A model generated the notes under the pieces. It saw nothing but the letters and a program-made list of their open reading frames with translations. It ran no database searches and had not been told where the DNA came from. Positions 1 through 11,420 of a DNA stretch of 64,000 nucleotides are shown here, piece by piece (within the stretch, counting starts at the first letter, position 1; every line of letters begins with the position of its first letter). The position numbers were made by a program, and so were the translations under genes. The DNA is taken from NCBI RefSeq assembly GCF_040024445.1, contig NZ_CP157276.1:248001-312000 (forward strand). Reading direction: 5' to 3'. Source of the stretch: Prescottella soli (GTDB taxonomy: Bacteria; Actinomycetota; Actinomycetes; Mycobacteriales; Mycobacteriaceae).

Positions 1-362
<362 letters not shown>

Positions 363-491
363 AAGAAGCTACGCGTCCACTGTGCGGTATCTGAAACAAC
401 ACACAGATATCATTCACCCCCAACACCCCGGAGCCCTCGTGGCCGGCGGGTGGTTCGGGCGGGGGAATTGAATGTGTGACAGTTTCATAGA

Positions 492-610
492 GTTACGGCG
501 GCCATAGCGGAGGGGAAACGCCCGGTCCCATTCCGAACCCGGAAGCTAAGCCCTCCAGCGCCGATGGTACTGCACTCGACAGGGTGTGGGAGAGTAGGAC
601 ACCGCCGAAC
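492..610 (+). rRNA. rrf: 5S rRNA
   Basis: A roughly 118-nt 5S gene begins GTTACGGCGGCCATAGCGG, contains the conserved CCCATTCCGAACCCGGAAGC core, and closes with a strand complementary to the 5' end (GGACACCGCCGAAC). It sits directly after 23S in the usual 16S-23S-5S order and is followed by a strong hairpin terminator. Confidence 0.95.
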
Positions 611-622
611 ATCCGTTACCGA

Positions 623-655
623 AAGGGGACCCGATACATTGGGTCCCCTTTCGTG
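623..655 (+). terminator. Rho-independent terminator of the rRNA operon
   Basis: A perfect 10-bp stem (AAGGGGACCC / GGGTCCCCTT) with an 8-nt loop is followed by a T-rich run (TTTCGTGTTTTG). It lies 12 nt after the 5S gene and just upstream of the next coding region. Confidence 0.85.
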
Positions 656-676
656 TTTTGTATGAAAGGAATGGCT

Positions 677-1765
677 GTGTCGGAAAGCAGTGGTGAACGT
701 CGGAACTTCCGCGGAGACGGGACCCACCGTTCCGAAGGACACCGCGGCGGCCGACCGGAGGACCGTCGTGGTCCGCGCGACGAACGGCGTCGCGATTCGA
801 GCGGCGGCCAGGACCGCGCCGGCCGTCAGGGTCAGGGACAGGGGCGTGGCACCGGTCAGTGGCGGGAACGCGACGACCGCCGTGGCGACGACCGGCGCGA
901 CGATCGCCGAGGTGAAGAGCGGCGCGACGACAGGCGCGGCGAACGTCGTGGGGACGACCGGCGTCAATTCTCCGGCCGCGGTGACGATCGTCGCGGTGCC
1001 GGTGGTGCGCCTCGACGTCGCGGCGGCGAAGGCGGCTTCGGACCGGCTCGCGGCCGAGAGGCTGTCGGCCCGCAGCGCCGTGACGCCCGCCCGGACGAGC
1101 CGGACATCCCCGATGAGGTCGAGGCCGGCGAGCTCGATCCGACGGTTCGCCGCGATCTGCTGAGCCTGGACAAGAACAACGCGAACACCGTCGCACGCCA
1201 CCTGGTGATGGCGACTCGACTGATCGAGGACGATCCACGTCTCGCTCTCGCACATGCTCGGGCCGCGCGACAGCGCGCCGGTCGCATCGCGGTTGTGCGC
1301 GAGACCGCCGGCATCACGGCCTACCACGCCGGTGAATGGGCCGAAGCCCTCTCGGAACTGCGTGCCGCTCGCCGTATGTCCGGTGGCCCCGGCTTCCTCG
1401 CGGTGATGGCGGACTGCGAGCGCGGCCTCGGCCGTCCCGAGCGGGCCATCGAACTCGGTCGCAGCGACGAGGCACGTGCGCTGACCGGTGACGAGGCGAG
1501 CGAGCTGCGGATGGTCGTTGCCGGTGCCCGCATGGATCTGGGGCAGTTCGACCAGGCGGTCGTCACGCTGCAGACGTCTGATCTCGATGCCAAGCGCACG
1601 GGTTCCGCCGCGGCACGCCTGTTCTATGCCTACGCCGACGCGTTGGTTGCGGCGGGCCGGGTGGAGGACGGACTCAAGTGGTTCCTCAATTCAGCTGCCG
1701 CCGACCTCGACGGCGAGACGGACGCGGAGGAGCGTGTGGCCGAGCTGACCGGAGAAGGTCAGTGA
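677..1765 (+). CDS. TPR-like protein with Arg/Asp/Gly-rich disordered N-terminus
   Basis: This 362-residue protein has two parts. Residues 1 to about 140 are low complexity, dominated by DRR, RGD and DDRR runs. About 145-362 is an alpha-helical, tetratricopeptide-like region with repeated Ala/Leu helices. It corresponds by position and architecture to M. tuberculosis Rv1691, the first gene of the conserved tlyA-nadK-recN block. I chose GTG at 677 because GAAAGGA lies 6 nt upstream; in-frame ATGs at 662 and 671 are alternatives. The stop overlaps the next start by 4 nt, suggesting translational coupling. Molecular function is unknown. The charged N-terminus resembles RNA-binding or condensate-forming tails, which is an inference only. 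Confidence 0.8.
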   Translation: MSESSGERRNFRGDGTHRSEGHRGGRPEDRRGPRDERRRDSSGGQDRAGRQGQGQGRGTGQWRERDDRRGDDRRDDRRGEERRDDRRGERRGDDRRQFSGRGDDRRGAGGAPRRRGGEGGFGPARGREAVGPQRRDARPDEPDIPDEVEAGELDPTVRRDLLSLDKNNANTVARHLVMATRLIEDDPRLALAHARAARQRAGRIAVVRETAGITAYHAGEWAEALSELRAARRMSGGPGFLAVMADCERGLGRPERAIELGRSDEARALTGDEASELRMVVAGARMDLGQFDQAVVTLQTSDLDAKRTGSAAARLFYAYADALVAAGRVEDGLKWFLNSAAADLDGETDAEERVAELTGEGQ

Positions 1766-2787
1766 CGGAGCCCGTCATCGCCCCGCTGCGGGAAGCATTC
1801 GGCGTCCTGCTCCTCGATCTGGACGGAACCGTCTACCAGGGGCCCGAAGCGATCCCGGGCGCCCGGGAGGCACTGGCTGCCGGAGATCAACGCCGGCTGT
1901 ACGTCACCAACAACGCGAGCCGTAGCCCGGCGGCGGTCGCGGAGCACCTCCGCGAGCTCGGATTCGACGCAGCGGACCAGGACGTCGTCACGAGCTCGCA
2001 GTCGACGGCGCGTCTGCTGTCGGAGAAGCTCGAGCCGGGTGCGGTCGTCCTCGTCGTCGGTACCGATGCCCTCGCGGCGGAGATCGAGAATGTCGGTCTG
2101 CGACCGGTCCGTCGGTTCGAGGACGGACCGGTGGCGGTGGTGCAGGGACACTCGCCGGAGACCGGCTGGGCCATCCTCGCCGAGGCGACGCTCGCGATCC
2201 GGGCCGGCGCGTTGTGGGTCGCGGCGAACGTCGACTCGACTCTCCCGACGGAACGCGGTCTGGTGCTGGGCAACGGGTCGATGGTCGCCGCGCTGCGGAC
2301 CGCGACGGGGCGGGAGCCGATCGTCGCGGGCAAGCCGGCGGCGCCGTTGATGGAGGATGCGCTCGAGCGGGCGGGCGAAGCGAGGCCGCTGGTCGTCGGC
2401 GATCGGCTCGACACCGACATTGCCGGGGCGAACGCGGTCGGCGCCGAGTCGCTGCTCGTCCTCACCGGTGTGAGCACGACGGCTGATCTTCTGCGGGCCG
2501 ACGCGATGCACCGTCCGACGTACGTCGCGAAGTCGCTCGACGCACTCAATCGTCCGGCAGCGGTGTCGGCGGTCACCTGCCATCCCGGGTGGCGTGTCGA
2601 GTTCGTCTCAGGTGACCTCGTCGTCCATTCGGACGATCCGGAGTCAGCCGACGGTGCACCTGCCGATCGGGCCGGTGCATTCCTGTCGGTTCTCGACGCG
2701 GCCTGGCGGCATCCCGAGTTCGTCCGCGTGCGCGCGGCCGACGATGACGCGCGGGCAGCGGTCTCCTTCCTGCTCGGCGAGATGTGA
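1762..2787 (+). CDS. HAD-IIA phosphatase, probable glycerol-3-phosphate phosphatase (Rv1692-like)
   Basis: This 341-residue haloacid dehalogenase superfamily phosphatase carries motif I DLDGTVY near residue 16, a Thr-Asn-Asn motif II segment (YVTNNASR), and motifs III/IV in the AGKPAAP and VVGDRLDTDIAGA segments. The fold is the NagD/AraL type with a C2 cap, plus an extra C-terminal region of about 80 residues. The M. tuberculosis counterpart in the same position, Rv1692, is known as a glycerol-3-phosphate phosphatase in polar lipid recycling; the same substrate is inferred here. The GTG start overlaps the upstream stop (GTGA). Confidence 0.88.
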   Translation: MTEPVIAPLREAFGVLLLDLDGTVYQGPEAIPGAREALAAGDQRRLYVTNNASRSPAAVAEHLRELGFDAADQDVVTSSQSTARLLSEKLEPGAVVLVVGTDALAAEIENVGLRPVRRFEDGPVAVVQGHSPETGWAILAEATLAIRAGALWVAANVDSTLPTERGLVLGNGSMVAALRTATGREPIVAGKPAAPLMEDALERAGEARPLVVGDRLDTDIAGANAVGAESLLVLTGVSTTADLLRADAMHRPTYVAKSLDALNRPAAVSAVTCHPGWRVEFVSGDLVVHSDDPESADGAPADRAGAFLSVLDAAWRHPEFVRVRAADDDARAAVSFLLGEM

Positions 2788-2864
2788 CCGAGCAGGGCAA
2801 CTGTCTGTCCCACTGGGCCGTCGTCGGTGGTCGGCTACCGGGCGAATGGGCTAGGTTTGCACCG

Positions 2865-3083
2865 ATGAGCACGTCAGTACCACTTCCAGGCCAGCACCTC
2901 CCCGGATCCGGTGGCGGTGTCGATCCGGCGGATGTTGACCAGCGTGTCGACGCCCTGCTCGAACGGTTGAACGACGCTGGTGGCGGCGCAGAGGACGCCC
3001 GAGCCCTCGGGCAGCAGGCACAGATTCTCGAACGGGCTCACGATGTTCTCGTTGAGTCCCTGGCAGCAGTGGACAAGGTCTGA
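2865..3083 (+). CDS. Small conserved hypothetical protein (Rv1693-like)
   Basis: This is a 72-residue acidic, helical protein with the pattern DVDQRVDALLERL...ALGQQAQILERAHDVLVESL, probably a short coiled coil. It occupies the position of M. tuberculosis Rv1693 between the HAD phosphatase and tlyA. The stop lies 1 nt before the tlyA GTG, so it is probably cotranscribed and coupled. No catalytic motif is visible and its function is unknown. Confidence 0.75.
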   Translation: MSTSVPLPGQHLPGSGGGVDPADVDQRVDALLERLNDAGGGAEDARALGQQAQILERAHDVLVESLAAVDKV

Positions 3084-3084
3084 G

Positions 3085-3924
3085 GTGGCACGTCGAGCAA
3101 GGGTCGATGCGGAACTGGTGCGGCGGGGTCTCGCCCGCTCGCGTGAGCAGGCGGTGGAGTTGATCTCGGCCGGCCGGGTTCTGATCGCGGGAACCGTCGC
3201 GACCAAGCCGGCAACCGCCATCGAGGCGGGAACCCCGCTTCTGGTCACGGACGTCGACGAGGAGATCTCGTGGGCCTCGCGGGGAGCGCACAAGCTCCTC
3301 GGAGCTCTGGACGCGTTCACGCCGGAAGGCTTGACCGTCGAGGGGCGCCGATGCCTGGACGCCGGCGCCTCGACGGGAGGATTCACGGACGTCCTGCTGC
3401 ACAACGGTGCGCGCGAGGTGGTCGCGGTGGACGTTGGGTACGGCCAGTTGGTGTGGCGGCTGCAATCGGACGATCGGGTGCACGTCGTCGATCGCACCAA
3501 TGTCCGCTCGATCGACGCCGAAACGATCGGCGGTCGGGTCGACCTGGTCGTGGCGGATCTGTCGTTCATCTCGCTCAAACTGGTGCTTCCGGCCCTCGTC
3601 GCCTGCGTGAACGACGGCGCCGATCTGGTCCCGATGGTCAAGCCGCAGTTCGAGGTCGGCAAGGAACGCGTCGGGTCGGGTGGTGTGGTCCGCGACCCTG
3701 AGTTGCGGGCGAGCGCCGTCATCGAGGTCGCCGAGGCCGCTGCCGAACTGGGTCTGCGCACCGTCGGCGCCGTCGCGAGTCCGCTGCCGGGTCCGTCCGG
3801 AAACGTCGAGTACTTCCTGTGGCTGCGCAAGGACGGCGCGGAGGCAGAGGCGGTGTCCGACACCGGCGAGAGCCCGTCGGTGGAGGAGCTGATCCGCCGG
3901 GCCGTCGCCGAGGGGCCCCAGTGA
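3085..3924 (+). CDS. tlyA: TlyA family rRNA 2'-O-methyltransferase
   Basis: This 279-residue protein has an N-terminal S4 RNA-binding domain (about 1-60, [20 protein letters not shown]) followed by an FtsJ/RrmJ-like SAM-dependent methyltransferase. The SAM motif [14 protein letters not shown] is at about 93-106, and the Asp/Lys catalytic segments are VVADLSF and MVKPQFE. In mycobacteria TlyA methylates 2'-O of cytidines in 16S and 23S rRNA and thereby confers capreomycin susceptibility; the older haemolysin label is historical. The start is GTG 1 nt after the upstream stop. The 3' end overlaps nadK by 4 nt. Confidence 0.95.
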   Translation: MARRARVDAELVRRGLARSREQAVELISAGRVLIAGTVATKPATAIEAGTPLLVTDVDEEISWASRGAHKLLGALDAFTPEGLTVEGRRCLDAGASTGGFTDVLLHNGAREVVAVDVGYGQLVWRLQSDDRVHVVDRTNVRSIDAETIGGRVDLVVADLSFISLKLVLPALVACVNDGADLVPMVKPQFEVGKERVGSGGVVRDPELRASAVIEVAEAAAELGLRTVGAVASPLPGPSGNVEYFLWLRKDGAEAEAVSDTGESPSVEELIRRAVAEGPQ

Positions 3925-4874
3925 CCGAGGCGACGGCATCAGCGGCTCCGCTGCGTGTGCCGGAACGCCAGATCCTCCTGGTGGCGCATACCGGCCGCGC
4001 CGAGATCACCGAGACGGCCCGCCGCGTCGCCGAGATCTGTGCCCGCGCGGGTATCGCGTTGCGGCTGCTCGAGAACGAGGTCGACGTCGACCGGGTCGAG
4101 TCTTTCGCCGGAGGACCGGACAGGCCCGTGGTCAGCGTCGTTCCGGAAGGGCCCGGGGCGGCGTCGGACTGCGAGATGGTCATCGTGCTCGGTGGCGACG
4201 GGAGCTTCCTGCGCGCCGCGGAGCTCGCCCAGTCCGCCGATGTCCCCGTGCTCGGGATCAATCTCGGCCGGATCGGGTTCCTCGCGGAGGCCGAAGCGGA
4301 GCATCTCGAGAAGGCCATGGACCAGGTGGTTCGGCGCGAGTACCGCATCGAGTACCGGATGACCCTCGATGTGCTGGTTCGCGTCGAGGATCGGATCGTG
4401 CAGCGCGGATGGGCGCTCAACGAGGCCAGCATCGAGAACCGTTCGCGTCTGGGCGTGCTCGAGGTGGTGCTCGAGGTCGACGGCCGGCCGGTGTCCGCGT
4501 TCGGCTGCGACGGCGTGCTCATCGCGACGCCGACGGGATCCACCGCCTACGCTTTCTCGGCCGGCGGACCTGTCGTGTGGCCGGAACTCGAAGCGCTGCT
4601 GGTGATTCCGAGCAACGCGCACGCGCTCTTCGCGCGTCCGCTGGTCACGAGCCCGGAGTCGATCATCGCGGTCGAGACGGTCGCGGACAGTCACGATGGC
4701 CTCGTATTCTGCGATGGGCGCCGCACGCTGGAGCTCCCCGCGGGCGGGCGCGTCGAAGTGGTGCGGGGCAAGGACCCGATCCGCTGGGTGCGGCTCGATT
4801 CGGCGCCGTTCGCGGACCGGATGGTGCGCAAGTTCGAACTTCCGGTGACGGGGTGGCGAGGGAGGAAACGGTAG
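3921..4874 (+). CDS. nadK: NAD kinase
   Basis: This 317-residue ATP (or polyphosphate)-dependent NAD kinase makes NADP. Diagnostic motifs are [13 protein letters not shown] (the GGDG ATP-grip), the NE motif in [14 protein letters not shown], and the Gly-rich [15 protein letters not shown]. The GTG start overlaps the tlyA stop, as in M. tuberculosis Rv1694-Rv1695. recN starts 1 nt downstream, so the gene is embedded in a cotranscribed block. Confidence 0.96.
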   Translation: MTEATASAAPLRVPERQILLVAHTGRAEITETARRVAEICARAGIALRLLENEVDVDRVESFAGGPDRPVVSVVPEGPGAASDCEMVIVLGGDGSFLRAAELAQSADVPVLGINLGRIGFLAEAEAEHLEKAMDQVVRREYRIEYRMTLDVLVRVEDRIVQRGWALNEASIENRSRLGVLEVVLEVDGRPVSAFGCDGVLIATPTGSTAYAFSAGGPVVWPELEALLVIPSNAHALFARPLVTSPESIIAVETVADSHDGLVFCDGRRTLELPAGGRVEVVRGKDPIRWVRLDSAPFADRMVRKFELPVTGWRGRKR

Positions 4875-4875
4875 C

Positions 4876-6654
4876 GTGCTGGCGGAGATTCGGATCGACA
4901 ACCTCGGGGCCATCTCGTCGGCCTGCGCGCAGTTCCACGCGGGTCTCACGGTCCTGACCGGTGAGACCGGCGCAGGCAAGACGATGGTCGTGACCAGCCT
5001 CCACCTGCTGAGCGGCGCCCGCGCCGACGCCGGCCGGGTCCGGGTCGGAGCCGCACGAGCCGTCGTCGAGGGACGATTCAACGTCGAGGAGTCCGCGCCG
5101 CAGATCGACCGCGAGGTGACGAGGCTGCTCGAATCCTGTGGCGCCGACCGCGACGAGGACGGCAGCATCATCGCGGTGCGGACCGTCGGCGGTGACGGCC
5201 GTTCGCGGGCCCACCTGGGTGGACGGAGCGTTCCGGCGGGTGTGCTGTCCGAGTTCACCGATCCGCTGCTCACCGTCCACGGTCAGAACGACCAACTGCG
5301 GCTGCTCCGGCCGGACCAGCAGCGCGGCGCACTCGACCGCTTCGCGGACAAGACCATCGGGCCACTGCTCGCGCGGTACCGCAAGCACCGGGGCGAGTGG
5401 GTCGAGGCGCGTGCGGAGCTGATCGAACGCACCAGCCGCGCACGCGAACTCGTCCAGGAAGCCGATCAGCTGACCTTCGCGCTCGAGGAGATCGACCGGA
5501 TCGCGCCGACACCGGGCGAGGACGCCGGGATCGTCGACGAGGTCCGCCGTCTGGGCGACCTCGATTCGCTCCGCACGGCCGCGGAGGGTGCGCAGGCCGC
5601 GCTCGCCGGACTCGACGACGGCGGCATCGGCGACGCCGCCGGGGCCCTCGACCTGCTCGGCGAGGCCCGCGCACGAATCGAGTCGTCCGACGATCCCGCC
5701 CTGTCCGGACTCGGTCCGCGGCTGGGGGAGGCGATCGCGGTGGTCGCCGATGTCGCGGGCGAGCTGTCCGGCTACCTGTCGGGGCTGCCCAGCGATCCGG
5801 GTGCGCTCGACACGCTGCTGACCCGTCAGGCCGAACTCAAGACGTTGACCCGCAAATACGCCGCCGACATCGACGGCGTGCTCGAATGGGCCGATTCGGC
5901 CCGTGAACGTCTCGCACGGATCGACACGTCCTCCGATGCCCTGGCCGCGCTCTCGGCCCGCGTGGACCAGTCGGCGAAGCTCACCGCCGAGGCCGCGGTG
6001 AAGCTGTCCGCGGCGCGGGCGAAGGCCGCGACGAAGCTCGCGAAGGCCGTCAGCGACGAACTGGCCGGGCTGGCGATGGGCCGCGCGGCGCTGGACGTGT
6101 CGGTCAGGCTGCGCGAAGCGGGTCCCAACGATTCGGCACCGCTCCGCGTCGACGGCCGCGAATTGCACGCCGGCACTTCCGGGGTCGACGAGGTGGAGTT
6201 CCGCCTCGCCGCGCACAGCGGCGCGCAGGCGCTCCCCATCAGCAAGAGCGCGTCGGGCGGCGAGCTGTCCCGCGTCATGCTCGCGCTCGAGGTCGTGCTC
6301 GCCGGATCCGACCGGGGCGCGACGATGGTGTTCGACGAGGTGGACGCCGGCGTCGGCGGCCGCGCCGCCGTCGAGATCGGGCGTCGGCTGGCCCGGTTGG
6401 CGCGCACCCACCAGGTCATCGTCGTCACGCACCTGCCGCAGGTCGCGGCGTTCGCGGACACGCACCTGGTGGTCGACAAGACCGACGACGTGCGCAGCGG
6501 CGTCGACAGTGGCGTCCGGACGCTGACGGAGGAGGAGCGGGTCGTCGAGCTGGCGCGGATGCTCGCGGGGCTCGACGACACCGAGACCGGACGCGCGCAC
6601 GCCGAGGAGTTGCTCTCGATCGCCGGACAGGAGCGCAGCACCGCGTCCGCGTGA
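4876..6654 (+). CDS. recN: DNA repair protein RecN
   Basis: This 592-residue SMC-like ATPase acts in double-strand break repair. Walker A is LTGETGAGKTMV near residue 30. The ABC signature is SKSASGGELSRVMLALE, and Walker B is MVFDEVDAGVGG followed by the H-loop VVTHLPQVAAFAD. A central coiled-coil region (about 160-400) separates the two ATPase halves. Length and layout are normal for the family. The GTG start lies 1 nt after nadK. Confidence 0.96.
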   Translation: MLAEIRIDNLGAISSACAQFHAGLTVLTGETGAGKTMVVTSLHLLSGARADAGRVRVGAARAVVEGRFNVEESAPQIDREVTRLLESCGADRDEDGSIIAVRTVGGDGRSRAHLGGRSVPAGVLSEFTDPLLTVHGQNDQLRLLRPDQQRGALDRFADKTIGPLLARYRKHRGEWVEARAELIERTSRARELVQEADQLTFALEEIDRIAPTPGEDAGIVDEVRRLGDLDSLRTAAEGAQAALAGLDDGGIGDAAGALDLLGEARARIESSDDPALSGLGPRLGEAIAVVADVAGELSGYLSGLPSDPGALDTLLTRQAELKTLTRKYAADIDGVLEWADSARERLARIDTSSDALAALSARVDQSAKLTAEAAVKLSAARAKAATKLAKAVSDELAGLAMGRAALDVSVRLREAGPNDSAPLRVDGRELHAGTSGVDEVEFRLAAHSGAQALPISKSASGGELSRVMLALEVVLAGSDRGATMVFDEVDAGVGGRAAVEIGRRLARLARTHQVIVVTHLPQVAAFADTHLVVDKTDDVRSGVDSGVRTLTEEERVVELARMLAGLDDTETGRAHAEELLSIAGQERSTASA

Positions 6655-6757
6655 CCTCGTGAAACCGACTTTTTGGTTGGTGAAGCTGTGACGGGTGTGG
6701 TATTTGGTACGGCGCGCCTCCGTGAACATCCGTTTCCGGCGGGCGATCATCGAGGTC

Positions 6758-7942
6758 ATGAAGATGCCGGCGCTGCTCTCCCGTAAGACCGAATCCCTCC
6801 CAGGAATCAGTGGCATCGCTCGGGTCGACCGCGACACCGGCAAGCTGCTGCGCCGCGTCGGGCACGGTGACGTCGTCGTGCTCGACGAAATCGACCTGGA
6901 CCGGGTCACCGCGGACGCTCTCGTGGCGGCCGGCGTGCTGGCCGTGGTCAACGCGTCGCCGTCGATCACCGGCCGCTACCCGAACCTCGGCCCGGAGGTC
7001 CTGGTCGCGAACGGGATCGTGCTGATCGACTCGGCCGGCACCGAGATCTTCAAGACGATCAAGGACGGGTCGAAGGTCCGTCTGCACGAAGGCGGCGTGT
7101 ACGCGGGCGAGCGCCGGCTGGCCGAGGGACAGGAGCAGTCCGAGGCCGAGATCTCCGATCGGATGATCGAGGCCAAGACCGGTCTCGTCGACCACCTCGA
7201 GGCGTTCTCGGGCAACACGATCGAGTTCATCCGATCGGAGAGTCCGCTGCTGATCGACGGCGTCGGAGTCCCGGACATCGACGTCGACCTGAAGGACCGG
7301 CACGTCGTGGTCGTGGCGGACGGCCCCGATCACCAGGCCGATCTGAAGGCACTCAAGCCGTTCATCAAGGAGTACTCGCCGATCCTCGTCGGTGTCGGCG
7401 TGGGCGCGGACACGCTGACGAAGGCGGGCTACCGTCCCGACCTCATCGTCGGCGACCCGGACGAGATCACCAGCGAGACCCTCAAGTGCGGTGCCGAGGT
7501 CGTGCTGCCGGCCGACCCGGACGGTCACGCACAGGGCCTGTCCCGCATCCAGGACCTCGGCATCGGCGCCATGACGTTCCCGGCGTCGGCCTCCCCGTCC
7601 GACCTGGCGCTGTTGCTGGCCGACCACCACGGGGCGTCGCTGATCGTCACGGTCGGCAGCACGGTCTCGCTCGACGAGTTCTTCGACCGCGGACGCCGTG
7701 ACACCAACCCGGCGGCGTTCATGACCCGCCTCAAAGTGGGGCCGAAGCTGGTGGACGCCAAGGCCGTCGCGACGCTGTACCGCAGCCGGGTGTCCGGTGC
7801 GGCGATCGCGCTGCTCGTGCTCGCGGCGTTGACCGCGGTGATCGTCGCGCTCGTCGTCTCGAACATCGGCGGCGAGGCAGTGGACTGGGCAATCGATACG
7901 TGGAACAGCTTCGCGCTGTGGGTACAGGGGCTCTTCAAGTGA
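6758..7942 (+). CDS. steA: Cell separation protein SteA (Rv1697-like)
   Basis: This 394-residue protein has a large cytoplasmic thiamin pyrophosphokinase-like domain (about 150-330, GVGVGADTLTKAGYRPDLIVGDPD) and one C-terminal membrane helix (about 350-375). It matches M. tuberculosis Rv1697 and Corynebacterium SteA, known for cell separation with SteB in the RipC-FtsEX pathway. I chose ATG at 6758 (MKMPALLSR) because the family starts that way; the ATG at 6764 fits the GAGG spacing slightly better. The TGA overlaps the next gene by 4 nt, consistent with a coupled partner pair. Confidence 0.88.
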   Translation: MKMPALLSRKTESLPGISGIARVDRDTGKLLRRVGHGDVVVLDEIDLDRVTADALVAAGVLAVVNASPSITGRYPNLGPEVLVANGIVLIDSAGTEIFKTIKDGSKVRLHEGGVYAGERRLAEGQEQSEAEISDRMIEAKTGLVDHLEAFSGNTIEFIRSESPLLIDGVGVPDIDVDLKDRHVVVVADGPDHQADLKALKPFIKEYSPILVGVGVGADTLTKAGYRPDLIVGDPDEITSETLKCGAEVVLPADPDGHAQGLSRIQDLGIGAMTFPASASPSDLALLLADHHGASLIVTVGSTVSLDEFFDRGRRDTNPAAFMTRLKVGPKLVDAKAVATLYRSRVSGAAIALLVLAALTAVIVALVVSNIGGEAVDWAIDTWNSFALWVQGLFK

Positions 7943-8883
7943 TTTCCATGCGTCAACACGCCATCTCCATAGCGGCGATCTTCCTGGCCCTCGCGATCGG
8001 CGTGGTGCTCGGATCCGGCCTGCTCTCGAACGGCATGCTGTCGGGACTGCGGGACGACAAGGCCGAACTGCAGAACCAGATCGAGAACCTCAACGAGAAG
8101 AACAACCAGCTCGGCGAGCAGCTCACCGCGGCCGACGGATTCGATTCGGCCGTCGCCGACCGGATCCTCCACGACACCCTCGCCCAGCGTTCGGTGATCG
8201 TGATCACCACCCCGGACGCCGATCCGGGCGACATCGAAGGCGTGCAGCGGTCGGTGGCGCAGGCGGGCGGTTCGGTCACCGGTCGGGTGTCGCTCACCCC
8301 GTCGTTCGTCGACTCCGTCAACGGCGACCAGTTGCGGACGACAGTGACGAACGTCATCCCCGCCGGTATCCAGCTCCGGACCGGCGCCGTCGACCAGGGC
8401 AGCCTGGCCGGTGACCTGCTCGGTTCGGTGCTGCTGCTGAACCCGCAGACGGCCCAGCCGCAGACCACGCCGGAGGAGCGGACGCTGGCGCTGGAAACGC
8501 TGCGCGGCGGCGGCTTCATCGACTACGACGGCAACGTCCAGCCCGCTCAGCTGGCGGTCGTCCTCACCGGCAGCGGCGACCCCGGGAACACCAGCGGCAA
8601 TCGTGGCGCGGTGATCGCCCGCTTCGCCGGGGCGCTCGACGGCCGCGGCGCGGGCACCGTGCTAGCCGGACCGCCGTCGGCCGCCGAGGGCAACGGCCCG
8701 ATCGCGGTCGCGCGCGCCGACGGCGCGGTGGCGTCGGTGCTGACGACGGTCGACAACGTGGACCGCGAGTCGGGTCGGATCACGACCGTCCTCGCACTCC
8801 AGGAGCAGCTGGGAGGCGGTTCCGGGCGTTACGGGACGGGCCCCGGCGCCGCCGCGGTCACGGTGGGTGCGCCGAAGCCGTAG
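7939..8883 (+). CDS. steB: Cell separation/copper-homeostasis membrane protein SteB (MctB, Rv1698-like)
   Basis: This 314-residue protein has an N-terminal hydrophobic helix (about 6-35), a predicted coiled coil (DDKAELQNQIENLNEKNNQL, about 45-65) and an extracytoplasmic domain. The M. tuberculosis homologue Rv1698 was described as MctB, a protein needed for low intracellular copper. The Corynebacterium homologue is SteB, partner of SteA in cell separation. Overlap with steA (GTGA) supports the second role, but both functions are compatible with the sequence. No metal-binding Cys or His cluster is evident. Confidence 0.85.
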   Translation: MISMRQHAISIAAIFLALAIGVVLGSGLLSNGMLSGLRDDKAELQNQIENLNEKNNQLGEQLTAADGFDSAVADRILHDTLAQRSVIVITTPDADPGDIEGVQRSVAQAGGSVTGRVSLTPSFVDSVNGDQLRTTVTNVIPAGIQLRTGAVDQGSLAGDLLGSVLLLNPQTAQPQTTPEERTLALETLRGGGFIDYDGNVQPAQLAVVLTGSGDPGNTSGNRGAVIARFAGALDGRGAGTVLAGPPSAAEGNGPIAVARADGAVASVLTTVDNVDRESGRITTVLALQEQLGGGSGRYGTGPGAAAVTVGAPKP

Positions 8884-9029
8884 CACGGATGTGACGCCTG
8901 TCGCTCGGAAACCGGGAGCGTCGTGCACGGTTCTCGGGCGACAGGTGTTACCGTGAAGTCCCGTGGGTCGGCAGGCCCCAGCATGCTTCATCTCAGACCA
9001 AGTCCTGCACAGTCGTCACGGGAGCCCCT

Positions 9030-10760
<1,731 letters not shown>

Positions 10761-10769
10761 CGGTCGCTG

Positions 10770-11420
10770 ATGAGCCTGCCGGGGGAGCACGAGTTCCACA
10801 CCGTCGCGTCGCGCGACGTGTACAGCGGCGCCATCGTCGCGCTGCGGGTGGACCGGGTCGCCATGCCCGGTGGGCGAGAAGCTGATCGGGAGGTCGTCGA
10901 GCATCACGGCGCGGTTGCCGTCGCGGTGCTCGACGACGCCGATCGGCTGGTCCTCATCCGGCAGTACCGGCATCCCCTCGGACGACGCCTGTGGGAGTTG
11001 CCGGCCGGACTGCTCGACGAACCGGGCGAGGATCCGCTCGATGCCGCCCGCCGGGAGCTCGTGGAGGAGACGGGGCTGGCGGCGGACAACTGGTCCGTGC
11101 TCGTCGACATCGCGCTCTCCCCGGGCTTCACGGACGAGTCGGTGCGGGTGTTCCTGGCGACCGGCCTGCGTGAGGTCGGCCGTCCCGACGCCCACGACGA
11201 GGAGGCGGACCTCGAGATCGACCGCGTTCCGCTCGACGACGCGGTGGCGATGGCGCTGCGCGGCGAGATCGTCAACGCCACTGCCGTGTCCGGCATTCTC
11301 GCGCTCGCCGCGGCCCGCGCTCGGGGCGACGGCCTGCGGGACCCGGGTGCGGACTGGATCGATCGGCCCGACACGTTCGCGCGACGCAAGCACGGTCGGA
11401 CCGACAGCGAATCCGCATGA
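10770..11420 (+). CDS. NUDIX hydrolase, probable ADP-ribose pyrophosphatase
   Basis: This 216-residue protein has the NUDIX box [24 protein letters not shown] and an upstream beta-rich segment ([20 protein letters not shown]) typical of ADP-ribose pyrophosphatases. It corresponds to M. tuberculosis Rv1700 between pyrG and xerD. The likely reaction is ADP-ribose to AMP plus ribose-5-phosphate. It starts 9 nt after pyrG and overlaps xerD by 4 nt. Substrate is inferred from family and position. Confidence 0.9.
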   Translation: MSLPGEHEFHTVASRDVYSGAIVALRVDRVAMPGGREADREVVEHHGAVAVAVLDDADRLVLIRQYRHPLGRRLWELPAGLLDEPGEDPLDAARRELVEETGLAADNWSVLVDIALSPGFTDESVRVFLATGLREVGRPDAHDEEADLEIDRVPLDDAVAMALRGEIVNATAVSGILALAAARARGDGLRDPGADWIDRPDTFARRKHGRTDSESA

